The translations under genes were made by a program, and so were the position numbers. Below the pieces are notes generated by a model. The model was not told the origin of the DNA. It did no database searches and worked only from the letters and a program-made list of their open reading frames with translations. Source: an uncultured Candidatus Saccharibacteria bacterium (GTDB lineage Bacteria; Patescibacteriota; Saccharimonadia; Saccharimonadales; Saccharimonadaceae). Taken from it: 30,745 nt of DNA. Below, in pieces: positions 1 through 6,627 of this stretch (the stretch's first letter is position 1; each line of letters starts with the position of its first letter). The DNA is taken from NCBI GenBank assembly GCA_937889535.1, contig CALBZW010000001.1:1-30745 (forward strand), in the 5' to 3' direction.

Positions 1-70
1 CGCCGCCGTTTCCGCCGCCGCCGTTTCCGCCGCCGCCGTTTCCGCCGCCGCCGTTTCCGCCGCCGCCGTT
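1..70. repeat. 15-bp tandem repeat encoding GGGGN
   Basis: At least four near-perfect copies of a 15-bp unit (cgccgccgtttccgc) run off the window edge. Read on the minus strand, in frame with the VirB6-like gene, they encode repeated Gly-Gly-Gly-Gly-Asn after an Asp/Asn run. The unit is a multiple of three, so copy-number change would alter linker length without breaking the frame. Confidence 0.9.
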
Positions 71-3000
71 ATTATTATCGTAATTCGGGATAGTATTTCT
101 AGCTTCCTGGATCCAAGACATAGCTTTGCGTTGCAATTCTCGAGGATCTTTACCGGAGAAGACATCCACATCTGGGTTGAGACGCTCTTCAAATGGAACA
201 TCGCTTGCTGGGTCAAGGTTGTCGAGGCTGAGCTGACCGAGAACATCGAGCATTTCGGCGAAGGCGTTAATGCCGTCTGGTTTAGCGCCGTCCAAGGCAC
301 TTGGTGATGGAGTACGGTTAAGTGAGCCGTAGAGTTTCTTCGCGACTTCTGGAATCATCATATGTTTGATCCAGTTCTTCTTATCTTCGAGGGTGATTCC
401 AGGGTCGTTGCGGCTAATTTTGCGCCATTTTAGGTGGCCTTGTTCATCGGTACTGAGACGAAGACCGTTCAGTAGTTCCCCGTTTACATTGCGAGCGAGA
501 AGCACATCGGCGTCTGGGAAGTAGTCCTCAAAACGTTCACCTTCCGGAGCATCGCTGCGGAGACTATTGAGAATTTTGGTCCAGTTTTTGGTAATAACGG
601 CATCATTGAGGATGATTTTACCGGTTTTGGCGGCTTTCCAGATACTGTCGAGGCCGGCAATATTGCGCTGTCCGACAGAGGTGACGAAGCCGTTATCGAG
701 TTGAGCAGTAAGCATGGCAGTGAATTCAGCAGCATGTTCGGCGTATTTACTTTCCTGAAGGGCGCCGGCAATCGTGCTGTGGTAGCGACGGAGTTTACCG
801 GTTTTATTGACGGTATTATTGACAATAGACCAGTCGATGTCAGGGTATTTGAGCTGGAGACGAGCGATTTCGCTATCAGGAAGCTTGAGACCAATTTCGG
901 AAGCATAGCGACGGTTAATTGGGTCGCCGATAGCGATATCCTTGCGCAACATTTCCTTCATGTAGCCAGCATCATCATCATAGACACGCTGGACGACATC
1001 GCCATCATCGTCTTTGATGTCCATGTATTTGACTTTCTTGTATTCACTGCGAGCGCTAGGGCTGAGGGCATCATATTGTGCCTTGGTAATCTCGGTGCCG
1101 TTTTTCTTGTGGACACCGATATATTGATTCCAATCGCGGTGTTTGCTGGAGGTATCATTGCCGTCTTTATCGCGGTAACGATATTGAGAATCTTCGATTT
1201 GGTTGCCATTTTCGTCTTCTTCGAAACCGTCATCGTTGACACGAGCTTTGTCGAGAAGCATACCGCGGTAGGCGCCTTTGTTGACGCCGAATTTGGTCGT
1301 GACGATGCGGGCTTCAGCGCGGCGGCGCTCCTCGATTTCGGCGCTACGTTTAATAACCTGGCCCATGATTGTAGTTTCGCCGGCGTGGCCGAGTTTACCT
1401 GTAGCTCCGCCGATAAGACGGTTGAATTCATAAGGATTGCGGAATTGTTCTTTGGCGGCGCCGAGGTAGCGGCCAAGTAGGAAGCCCTGATCGCCTTGGG
1501 CGATATTTTCGGCGCGGAATTGTTGGGCCATGACATTGAGATAGGCTTCGCCGTGAGCAGCACCAAGGGCTTTGGCGCGATCACCCTTGAAGATGTCGCC
1601 GTATTCACCGAGAGTATTGGTGAAGTTTTGCGCAGCAGCAGCGGTGATAGTGTTCTGGAGGCTAGCTTCCTTGGCGATATCAGTACTCTTGTTCGGGCGA
1701 TCGCTCCAGGTATCCTTACCATTGGCATCAAGGCCTTTGTTGGATGAGCGGTAGCGGTAAGCACGTTCGAGGTTACGACCAGTAACGGTGTTTTTGAGAT
1801 CACCGGTGTCGAGTTCGCGACGTTGTTGACGATAGGCGAGGTAATTTTGGAGGCGGGCGCCAGTCAAGACGTGATTATTGCGAAGATGTTTCTGGCGATT
1901 AAGTTCAGCCTGCGAAGCGCCATAGCGGCCGGCGGTGTCGCGGATAGGGTTGGTGAGACGACCCAAGGCATTGCTGACGCCGCCGAGAACAGTGTTGGAC
2001 ATTTTTAGCAGGGAGACGGAGAGGAAGAGTGGCATGACTTGAACGGCGAAACCGAGGAGAACAAAGACAGGGTTGGCGTTGGCGGTGGAGATGATGGCCC
2101 AGCCGGCGAGCTTTGAGGCGCCATAGAGGAAGCTAAACATTGGGTAGAAGAAGAGCATTTGAGCAAGGATGGCTTTCCATTTTTGGAACCATTTTTCGGT
2201 ATTTGGAAGGAGGTAGGCAACGAAAGCGAGCGGGGAGACCATGATAAGCACGAGGACGACACCTTGACGGAGGCCAATCGTGATAAGACCGACGACAACA
2301 GAGATGAGCGCGCCAAGTAGAACGATAACAAGCATCCAGAAAGCGGCACCAGGACCACCCATAGCTTCGACTGCGATAAATCCAACTCCGGCGCCACCAG
2401 CAAAGGCGCCAAAGAGCTGACCCCAAGAGAGGTCGCGGAAAGGATCTTCGGTAAGTTGAATATCATTCTGGATGCCGGTGAAGAAGTCAACTAGGCTGGA
2501 ACCAATGATATTGCTAATGTCGACGAGGACTGAGGCAATGAAAAAGCTGAGGTTAACCATGATGACTGCGACGATGATGCGCGGAAGAATACGTTTGATG
2601 CCGTAATTATTGACGCCGAAGCCGGTGATTTGGGAGTAGATAACGAGGAGAATAAAGATGACAAAGATGATATTGGTGATTTCACAGGCTTTTTGCCAGA
2701 CTTTGTAGATGGCAGAATCATGGTCGGTCGATATCGGCTGAATAACAAGGAGGTTGTTGATGAGGCCGTATATACTATCAACGAGACCACTGGCGGCGTT
2801 AAGTAGAGGGCAAAGCATCCAGGAGACCGAGCCGGCTTGACCTTGACAGACATTAGGATTTTCTTCTTCGTTATCGTCTTCATCGGTGTCTTCAGGCTGG
2901 TTTTGATCTTCGTTCTCATTCCCTCCTTCGTCACTAGGTCGGTCTTGCTGATCGCCAGAGTCATTATCATCACTAGGGTCAGCATAGGCAGATTCTGTGA

Positions 3001-3097
3001 GCGGGCTGGAAGAAACGTCGGGTAGGATGGCGCTACCAAAAATGATGCTGAGCGACAGCATAATAATGGTCCCGATTTTCAACAAAAACTTTTTCAC
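1..3097 (-). CDS. VirB6/TrbL-like T4SS membrane protein (3' end outside window)
   Basis: Open reading frame of about 1032 codons running off the left edge, so the C-terminus is missing. I chose the GTG at 3097 because it begins MKKFLLKIG, an export signal ending near AYA (residue 39), and lies just below a good promoter. After the signal comes a very acidic linker (about 40-82, rich in D/E/N). Hydrophobic segments follow at about 91-120, 140-160, 170-200, 226-243, 252-295, 309-335 and 343-366. The rest is a long charged soluble region, ending in GGGGN repeats. This topology matches the VirB6/TrbL channel components common in CPR genomes, which form the inner-membrane channel of type IV secretion or DNA uptake machines. 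It is divergent from the pilin genes, consistent with one apparatus. Family is inferred from topology and context; no ATPase or other core T4SS gene is in the window. Confidence 0.75.
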   Translation of the reverse strand, partial: MKKFLLKIGTIIMLSLSIIFGSAILPDVSSSPLTESAYADPSDDNDSGDQQDRPSDEGGNENEDQNQPEDTDEDDNEEENPNVCQGQAGSVSWMLCPLLNAASGLVDSIYGLINNLLVIQPISTDHDSAIYKVWQKACEITNIIFVIFILLVIYSQITGFGVNNYGIKRILPRIIVAVIMVNLSFFIASVLVDISNIIGSSLVDFFTGIQNDIQLTEDPFRDLSWGQLFGAFAGGAGVGFIAVEAMGGPGAAFWMLVIVLLGALISVVVGLITIGLRQGVVLVLIMVSPLAFVAYLLPNTEKWFQKWKAILAQMLFFYPMFSFLYGASKLAGWAIISTANANPVFVLLGFAVQVMPLFLSVSLLKMSNTVLGGVSNALGRLTNPIRDTAGRYGASQAELNRQKHLRNNHVLTGARLQNYLAYRQQRRELDTGDLKNTVTGRNLERAYRYRSSNKGLDANGKDTWSDRPNKSTDIAKEASLQNTITAAAAQNFTNTLGEYGDIFKGDRAKALGAAHGEAYLNVMAQQFRAENIAQGDQGFLLGRYLGAAKEQFRNPYEFNRLIGGATGKLGHAGETTIMGQVIKRSAEIEERRRAEARIVTTKFGVNKGAYRGMLLDKARVNDDGFEEDENGNQIEDSQYRYRDKDGNDTSSKHRDWNQYIGVHKKNGTEITKAQYDALSPSARSEYKKVKYMDIKDDDGDVVQRVYDDDAGYMKEMLRKDIAIGDPINRRYASEIGLKLPDSEIARLQLKYPDIDWSIVNNTVNKTGKLRRYHSTIAGALQESKYAEHAAEFTAMLTAQLDNGFVTSVGQRNIAGLDSIWKAAKTGKIILNDAVITKNWTKILNSLRSDAPEGERFEDYFPDADVLLARNVNGELLNGLRLSTDEQGHLKWRKISRNDPGITLEDKKNWIKHMMIPEVAKKLYGSLNRTPSPSALDGAKPDGINAFAEMLDVLGQLSLDNLDPASDVPFEERLNPDVDVFSGKDPRELQRKAMSWIQEARNTIPNYDNNNGGGGNGGGGNGGGGNGGGGNGG

Positions 3098-3136
3098 TTT
3101 TCTGTTCCAATTAAGCCCACTACAGGGTATAATTTA

Positions 3137-3165
3137 ATTATAGCACACATAACCGTAATAGTCAA
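3137..3165 (-). promoter_or_regulatory. Promoter of VirB6-like gene
   Basis: On the minus strand TTGACT (3165-3160), a 17-nt spacer and an extended -10 TGCTATAAT (hexamer 3142-3137) lie 40 nt above the GTG start at 3097. This is a good sigma-70-type match. Confidence 0.7.
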
Positions 3166-3248
3166 TAGTAAATAACACAAATAGTCTGTTTTATCAATGT
3201 TTATGCTTATTTTGGTAAAAAATGTGAGATTTTTAGAGCGTTATATGG

Positions 3249-3254
3249 TAAGAT
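3249..3254 (+). promoter_or_regulatory. -10 box placed for a leaderless pilin mRNA
   Basis: TAAGAT, preceded by TGG, ends 6 nt before the ATG at 3261. Transcription would start at or beside the A of the start codon. No clear ribosome site is present other than a weak GAGGG in the same six bases. Confidence 0.5.
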
Positions 3255-3260
3255 GAGGGT

Positions 3261-3983
3261 ATGAAGCAGAAGATTTTGGGATTTTTGGCGGCAGTAGTGG
3301 TCGCGAGTGTGAGTTTGACGGTGGTGGCGCCAGCGCCGGTAGAGGCAAAGTTGGGAGGTGGTAATTGCGGCATGAAGGGGTTTTTGGGGTTAAGACCATG
3401 GTATTATGGGCTGTGCACTGGAAATAGTGAGAACGATACGATTAAGGAGCCGCAAGGTGATACGGCGACTGAAGATATGAAGGCGTTTGTTTGGACGATT
3501 ATTTTGAACATCTTGGTGGATTTACTGGTGATCGTGGGGTATGCGTCGATGATATTCATTATCTATGGCGGATATCAGTTTATAATGTCGCAAGGTGATC
3601 CGGGGAAGACGGCGGCAGGCAAGAAGACATTAACTTCGGCGATTGTGGGGATGGTGATATCGCTCAGTGCATCGGTCTTAGTTAATACAGCGATGGTGAT
3701 TTTGAATATTAATAGCACAGCGGGGAGTGCAGATAGCTTGCCGGGGCAGAATTTCACTAAGGTTCAGGTGCAAAATGCGTTTAACTGGGCGTATACGGTG
3801 GCTGGCTTGGTGGCGGTAGCGTTTATTATCTATGGCGGGATTAAGTATGTGATTTCGCAAGGTGATCCGGGGAAGACGCGGTCGGCGACGCAGACGATTA
3901 TCTATGCGGTGGTGGGGTTAATAGTAGTGTTAATGGCGGCAGCGATCACATCGTTGGTAACAGGGTCAGTAAGCGGAGCTTAA
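3261..3983 (+). CDS. T4SS-type pilin-like protein with duplicated domain
   Basis: 240 aa. A signal peptide (cleavage near VEAKLGG, residue 30) is followed by two copies of a two-helix pilin module. Each copy has a helix ending in IIYGGYQF or IIYGGIKY, the loop SQGDPGKT, and a second helix (ILYAVVGL-like). This is the VirB2/TrbC-like 'T4SS pilin' family seen throughout CPR bacteria; related members in this window carry a single module and are about 140 aa. The two loops share 24 identical bases (3588-3611 and 3855-3878), so the internal duplication is recent or kept uniform by conversion. First gene of the pilin run; the next gene follows after 10 nt with a strong ribosome site. Probably membrane-inserted and exposed outside. 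The exact role (pilus subunit or channel accessory) cannot be read from sequence. Confidence 0.8.
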   Translation: MKQKILGFLAAVVVASVSLTVVAPAPVEAKLGGGNCGMKGFLGLRPWYYGLCTGNSENDTIKEPQGDTATEDMKAFVWTIILNILVDLLVIVGYASMIFIIYGGYQFIMSQGDPGKTAAGKKTLTSAIVGMVISLSASVLVNTAMVILNINSTAGSADSLPGQNFTKVQVQNAFNWAYTVAGLVAVAFIIYGGIKYVISQGDPGKTRSATQTIIYAVVGLIVVLMAAAITSLVTGSVSGA

Positions 3984-3993
3984 GGAGGAAAAA

Positions 3994-4416
3994 ATGAAGA
4001 AGATTTTAGTGAGTTTGGGGTTGGCAGTGATTATATTGGCGGGGGCGGTGCTGCCGGGGTTTTCTGGGGGCGAGGTGTATGCGGCGGATAGTATATGTGA
4101 TGACGATAATTTGAAGGCTACGGCAGACGGTCGAGCTTTGTTAAAAGCGGCGGGATGTGGTGACTTTGGCACAGATAAGCCGACGGCGGTGCCGATTGCG
4201 TTAAATATAATTAATGTAGTGTTGTCGTTTGTAGGTTTGATTGCGGTAGGGGTAATTATTTATGGTGGGATCTTGTATGTTACGAGTACAGGAGATTCGG
4301 CAAAGATTCATAAGGCGAAGAACTGTATTTTGTATGGAGTAGTGGGGCTAGTGGTGGCGATTATGGCGTTTGCGATAGTGGCGTTTATTAATACGAGTGT
4401 GTTGAAGAAGAGCTAG
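3994..4416 (+). CDS. T4SS-type pilin-like protein
   Basis: 140 aa. The start is set by AGGAGG immediately upstream, 10 nt after the previous stop, so the two genes form an operon. Signal peptide to about residue 28 (VYA). A short Cys-containing mature N-terminus (CDDDN...AAGCGDFG) precedes two membrane helices around the loop GGILYVTSTGDSAKIHKAKN. Single-module member of the VirB2/TrbC-like family. A 20-nt block (atcttgtatgttacgagtac) is shared with the pilin at 5709. The gene is followed directly by the structured repeat S1. Confidence 0.8.
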   Translation: MKKILVSLGLAVIILAGAVLPGFSGGEVYAADSICDDDNLKATADGRALLKAAGCGDFGTDKPTAVPIALNIINVVLSFVGLIAVGVIIYGGILYVTSTGDSAKIHKAKNCILYGVVGLVVAIMAFAIVAFINTSVLKKS

Positions 4417-4421
4417 GCTTC

Positions 4422-4678
4422 GTGTTTCATAATCTTCTAGTTAACCTACCTACATTACTTTAGCTATACTTTCTGGAATGGGACGTTTCACGTCTGATTT
4501 TAGGCTTCAGTTTTTCCTACGGATTGCAAAAAGTTCCGCAGAACAAGTTTGCGCTGACTTTTTGCTAAAACTGAAGCCTAAAATCCGGTTCAACGCCTTT
4601 ATATTCCAGAAAGTATAACTAGAGTAATTATAATCTGCTTAGTTAAGGATTATAAAGCATTAAGCTATCTCTGTTGAA
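4422..4678. repeat. Structured element S1 (257 nt, identical to S2)
   Basis: Noncoding. Identical base for base, as far as I can read, to 17037-17293. It is almost entirely foldable. An outer stem pairs TATACTTTCTGGAAT with ATTCCAGAAAGTATA and extends to about 26 bp with one mismatch. Inside it an 18-bp perfect stem pairs ATTTTAGGCTTCAGTTTT with its complement. Inside that GCAAAAAGT pairs with ACTTTTTGC, closing a CGCA/TGCG tip. Near-direct repeats (ataatctTCTAGTTAA, ataatctgcTTAGTTAA) flank the fold. It lies 6 nt after a pilin stop codon. It may be a structured RNA, a 3'-end element or a non-autonomous mobile element. Confidence 0.85.
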
Positions 4679-4687
4679 ACGTGTTTG

Positions 4688-4710
4688 AACTTGTACATGG
4701 TGTACAAGTT
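4688..4710. repeat. Small hairpin H1 beside S1
   Basis: Inverted repeat AACTTGTACA / TGTACAAGTT with a 3-nt loop, 9 nt after S1. The same hairpin recurs at 17303-17325, 23278-23300 and 30415-30437, in three cases between a C-terminal cassette and its neighbour. Confidence 0.8.
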
Positions 4711-4717
4711 GGAATTC

Positions 4718-4742
4718 ACCATTGGCTTTTGTACGTAGTGGG
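4718..4742 (+). repeat. Cassette head remnant C0 (plus strand)
   Basis: Matches the conserved 5' arm of the dispersed cassettes (ACCATTGGCTTTTGT-CGTAGTGGG) with one change, in the opposite orientation to cassette C1. The core is lost: only about 25 nt remain before unrelated sequence. It lies between hairpin H1 and the tRNA-Thr terminator. Confidence 0.7.
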
Positions 4743-4770
4743 AGAAGTTCGTTCCCCGGTTTCTATTAAG

Positions 4771-4810
4771 CATAAGAAAACAAGATAATGAATTATCTTG
4801 TTTTCTTATG
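4771..4810 (-). terminator. Terminator of tRNA-Thr
   Basis: A 19-bp perfect inverted repeat (CATAAGAAAACAAGATAAT and its complement) with a 2-nt loop, directly at the tRNA 3' end. It ends in a T-rich arm on the minus strand. Confidence 0.75.
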
Positions 4811-4884
4811 GAGCCGTTGACTGGGGTCGAACCAGCGACCTGCTCGTTACGAATGAGCTGCTCTGCCAACTGAGCTACAACGGC
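4809..4884 (-). tRNA. tRNA-Thr (anticodon CGT)
   Basis: Cloverleaf on the minus strand: acceptor GCCGTTG/CAACGGC, D arm GCTC...GAGC, anticodon loop TTCGTAA giving CGT (codon ACG), T loop GGTTCGACCCC. CCA is encoded. The last anticodon-stem pair (31-39) is an A-C mismatch. A TACAAT -10 box at 4898-4893 lies 8 nt before the mature 5' end. Confidence 0.93.
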
Positions 4885-4920
4885 ATATAATTATTGTAGC
4901 ATAAATCGCTGATTATGGGT

Positions 4921-5136
4921 AGAGTCAGCAAGGGGGAAAGCGAACCAGCGATTATTGTTGCTTGATGAGCTTACATATGCGGGGGTCATATACAGTAGAT
5001 AGGCATTGGTTGGTGAATGAACTATACGTGACCAGTTATACCCACTTTCGCCGACATTACCGACGTTACCACTGGCTAGGTAGACGTCTCCACTACGGAC
5101 AAAAGCCAATGGTAACTGTACTATGGTGGTGGCGCC
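4921..5136 (-). repeat. Hypervariable C-terminal cassette C1
   Basis: Minus strand. It begins with the conserved arm (GGCGCC at 5136-5131, then ACCACCATAGTACAGTTACC) encoding TTIVQLPLAFVRSG. A variable core with GYNWSR and TNAYLL follows, then FAFPL. The usual end RCL-stop is altered to ADS, so the frame runs on through the tRNA-Thr promoter. No complete host protein precedes it. The W-S-R / N-A-Y / F-P-L-R-C pattern recalls the C-terminal half of Fibrobacter major paralogous (FISUMP-type) domains; that match is from memory. Confidence 0.7.
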
Positions 5137-5224
5137 GGTAGGGGCTAATTTTCTGATTTAAGGCTTACTGTTTATAAGGGTTTTGGCGGTTTTAAATTGT
5201 CATTATTGGTATGGACATTTTTAG

Positions 5225-5230
5225 TATAAT
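5225..5230 (+). promoter_or_regulatory. -10 box of pilin pair
   Basis: TATAAT within TTAGTATAATG, 43 nt before the ATG at 5274. No convincing -35 is seen at the right spacing. Confidence 0.45.
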
Positions 5231-5273
5231 GAGTTATGATAGTGTCAGTAGTTAGTAATTGAAAGGGAAAACA

Positions 5274-5687
5274 ATGAAAAAAGTAGTACTAAACGTGATT
5301 GCTGCGGTGCTGATGACTGTTGGGCTTGGCGGTGTAGCGATGATTTCGCCGGCATATGCTAAGGTGATGTGTTCAAATGGTGAGTGGCAGGATGAGATGA
5401 AGAGTTGTCCCGAATGGGAGAACGATCAGGGTATTTCGAGCAATGATAACCTAATGGGTACGCTGACTACGATTATTAATGTTGTAATTGGTGTGGTTGG
5501 CTTTATTGCAGTGGCGATGATTGTCATGGGTGGTATTAGTTATGCAACGTCTCAGGGTGATGCTGCGAAGACAAAGAAGGCTATGAATACAATCCTTTAC
5601 GGTGTTGTTGGTCTCGTTGTGGCGCTGTTGGCGTTTGCGATTGTGAACTTCGTGCTTTCGAATGTATTTGGTGGCACGACGGCTTAA
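5274..5687 (+). CDS. T4SS-type pilin-like protein
   Basis: 137 aa from the ATG at 5274. An upstream in-frame TTG (5259) is less likely because AAAGGG (5262-5267) is well placed for the ATG. Signal peptide ends near AYA (residue 26). The short mature N-terminus has two Cys (CSNGEWQDEMKSCPEW), then two helices flank the loop GGISYATSQGDAAKTKKAMN. Same VirB2/TrbC-like family as its neighbours. The second helix is coded by a 40-nt block (5585-5624) identical to one in the next gene. That gene starts 21 nt downstream, so the two are probably co-transcribed. Confidence 0.8.
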   Translation: MKKVVLNVIAAVLMTVGLGGVAMISPAYAKVMCSNGEWQDEMKSCPEWENDQGISSNDNLMGTLTTIINVVIGVVGFIAVAMIVMGGISYATSQGDAAKTKKAMNTILYGVVGLVVALLAFAIVNFVLSNVFGGTTA

Positions 5688-5708
5688 TGATTTAAGGGGT
5701 ACAGTAGA

Positions 5709-6125
5709 ATGAAGTTGAAAGCTTTAATGCTAGCGGCAGGTGTGGCGCTAAGTGGGGTGGTAGGTACATTGATGCCGGCGGTAGTGTATGCAGAAGGCGA
5801 TGATGAGATTGCGGCGAATGTAACTTGTCCGGATGGTAGCCAGAGAGATACTGCGCCGACGTATGCGGATTGTAATTTGCCTAAAGATTTACCTACAGAT
5901 GATGTGCCGACGGTGGCGCAAACCATAATTAATGTATTGGTGAGCGCAGTTGGTATTATCGCGGTGGCGGTGATTGTGATTGGCGGTATCTTGTATGTTA
6001 CGAGTACTGGGGATGCGTCAAAAGCGAAACGGGCGCAGAATACAATCCTTTACGGTGTTGTTGGTCTCGTTGTGGCGGTGCTGGCATATGCAATTGTTAA
6101 CTTCGTATTGAAGAGTGTGTTCTAA
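5709..6125 (+). CDS. T4SS-type pilin-like protein (mosaic)
   Basis: 138 aa with signal peptide ending near VYA (residue 28), a Cys-bearing acidic segment (VTCPDGSQRD...YADCNL), and two helices around GGILYVTSTGDASKAKRAQN. AAGGGG upstream serves the ATG. The gene is a mosaic. Its loop region shares a 20-nt block with the pilin at 3994, while its second helix is identical over 40 nt (6038-6077) to the pilin at 5274. That suggests gene conversion among the pilins. Last gene of the run, followed by a strong terminator. Confidence 0.8.
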   Translation: MKLKALMLAAGVALSGVVGTLMPAVVYAEGDDEIAANVTCPDGSQRDTAPTYADCNLPKDLPTDDVPTVAQTIINVLVSAVGIIAVAVIVIGGILYVTSTGDASKAKRAQNTILYGVVGLVVAVLAYAIVNFVLKSVF

Positions 6126-6141
6126 ATAAGAATACTTTCTT

Positions 6142-6177
6142 AAAACTACCCTCAGGTTATACCTGAGGGTAGTTTTT
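6142..6177 (+). terminator. Rho-independent terminator after pilins
   Basis: A 16-bp stem (AAAACTACCCTCAGGT and complement), a 3-nt loop and a T-run, 16 nt after the pilin stop. The A-rich left arm could also work on the minus strand. Confidence 0.85.
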
Positions 6178-6218
6178 GCATTGTTGGGTTGGTCAAAGAT
6201 CGGCACCGAACCGGTAAT

Positions 6219-6416
6219 CTAGAGGCAGCGGAGGGGGAAAGCGGCCCAACGATTGCTGCTGTTTGACGGATTGACGTTCGTAGGGTTCGTGTTTAGATGA
6301 TAGGCGTTGGTAGATGAGCTAGCGGTACGCGACCAGCCGTAGCCGTTGTTACCAACGTTCCGCATAGCGCCCTCATAGTCAGTACTAACATTAACCCACC
6401 CGCTACGGACAAAAGT
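6219..6416 (-). repeat. Hypervariable C-terminal cassette C2 (headless)
   Basis: Minus strand, encoding TFVRSGWVN, a variable core (NNGYGWSRTASSSTNAYHL, NPSNSSNRW), and AAFPLRCL followed by TAG. The outer GGCGCC...TTACC part of the 5' arm is missing and no start codon lies in frame upstream, so it cannot be expressed alone. It has the best preserved core scaffold in the window. Confidence 0.7.
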
Positions 6417-6420
6417 AAGC

Positions 6421-6627
6421 GAGGTGCGGTATGGGTAAAGAAGTCACTTTTTTATCATGAAAACCTTGGTTTTGATGAGTTTTTGAGCCTCTCGGTTCCC
6501 TTCCCGATATCTTTACGGTGGAGAGGGTGGCTTCACGATCTTTAGACTAGAGAGCAAAGGGGCGGCTGGAGCTTGACCTCAAGAGCCGCTATTTGATCCC
6601 ATGGATATTGGAATCCACGTTTCTATT
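6421..6627. other. Gene-free stretch with paired segments
   Basis: No credible gene. Several complementary segments are visible: TCAT-AAAAC/GTTTT-ATGA near 6460-6480, CCTCTC/GAGAGG-type pairing (6487-6530), GCGGCT/AGCCGC enclosing CTTG/CAAG (about 6564-6595), and TGGAT/ATCCA before a T-rich run near 6620. It could hold a structured RNA or terminators of the flanking genes. I could not match it to tmRNA, RNase P RNA, SRP RNA or 6S RNA. Confidence 0.35.

Noticed and set aside
1..70. CRISPR-like repeat array at the left edge
   Set aside because: The 15-bp units are contiguous with no spacers and code for GGGGN in frame.
701..1480. Plus-strand open frame of 259 codons opposite the VirB6-like gene
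   Set aside because: Opposite-strand shadow of a continuous 1032-codon gene with signal peptide and membrane helices; no start signals.
4422..4678. S elements as integron attC sites
   Set aside because: No integrase in the window, the fold is much longer and perfectly paired, and the core-site motifs GTTRRRY/RYYYAAC are not placed as in attC.
4891..5109. Cassettes (4891, 17329, 20219, 22435, 23303, 30452) as independent small genes starting MAFVRSG
   Set aside because: The supposed start is a TTG inside a longer conserved arm that stays open upstream. No ribosome site or promoter is present, and several copies lack an in-frame start or stop.
6421..6627. tmRNA, RNase P RNA, SRP RNA or 6S RNA
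   Set aside because: None of their conserved cores or a tRNA-like end is visible.
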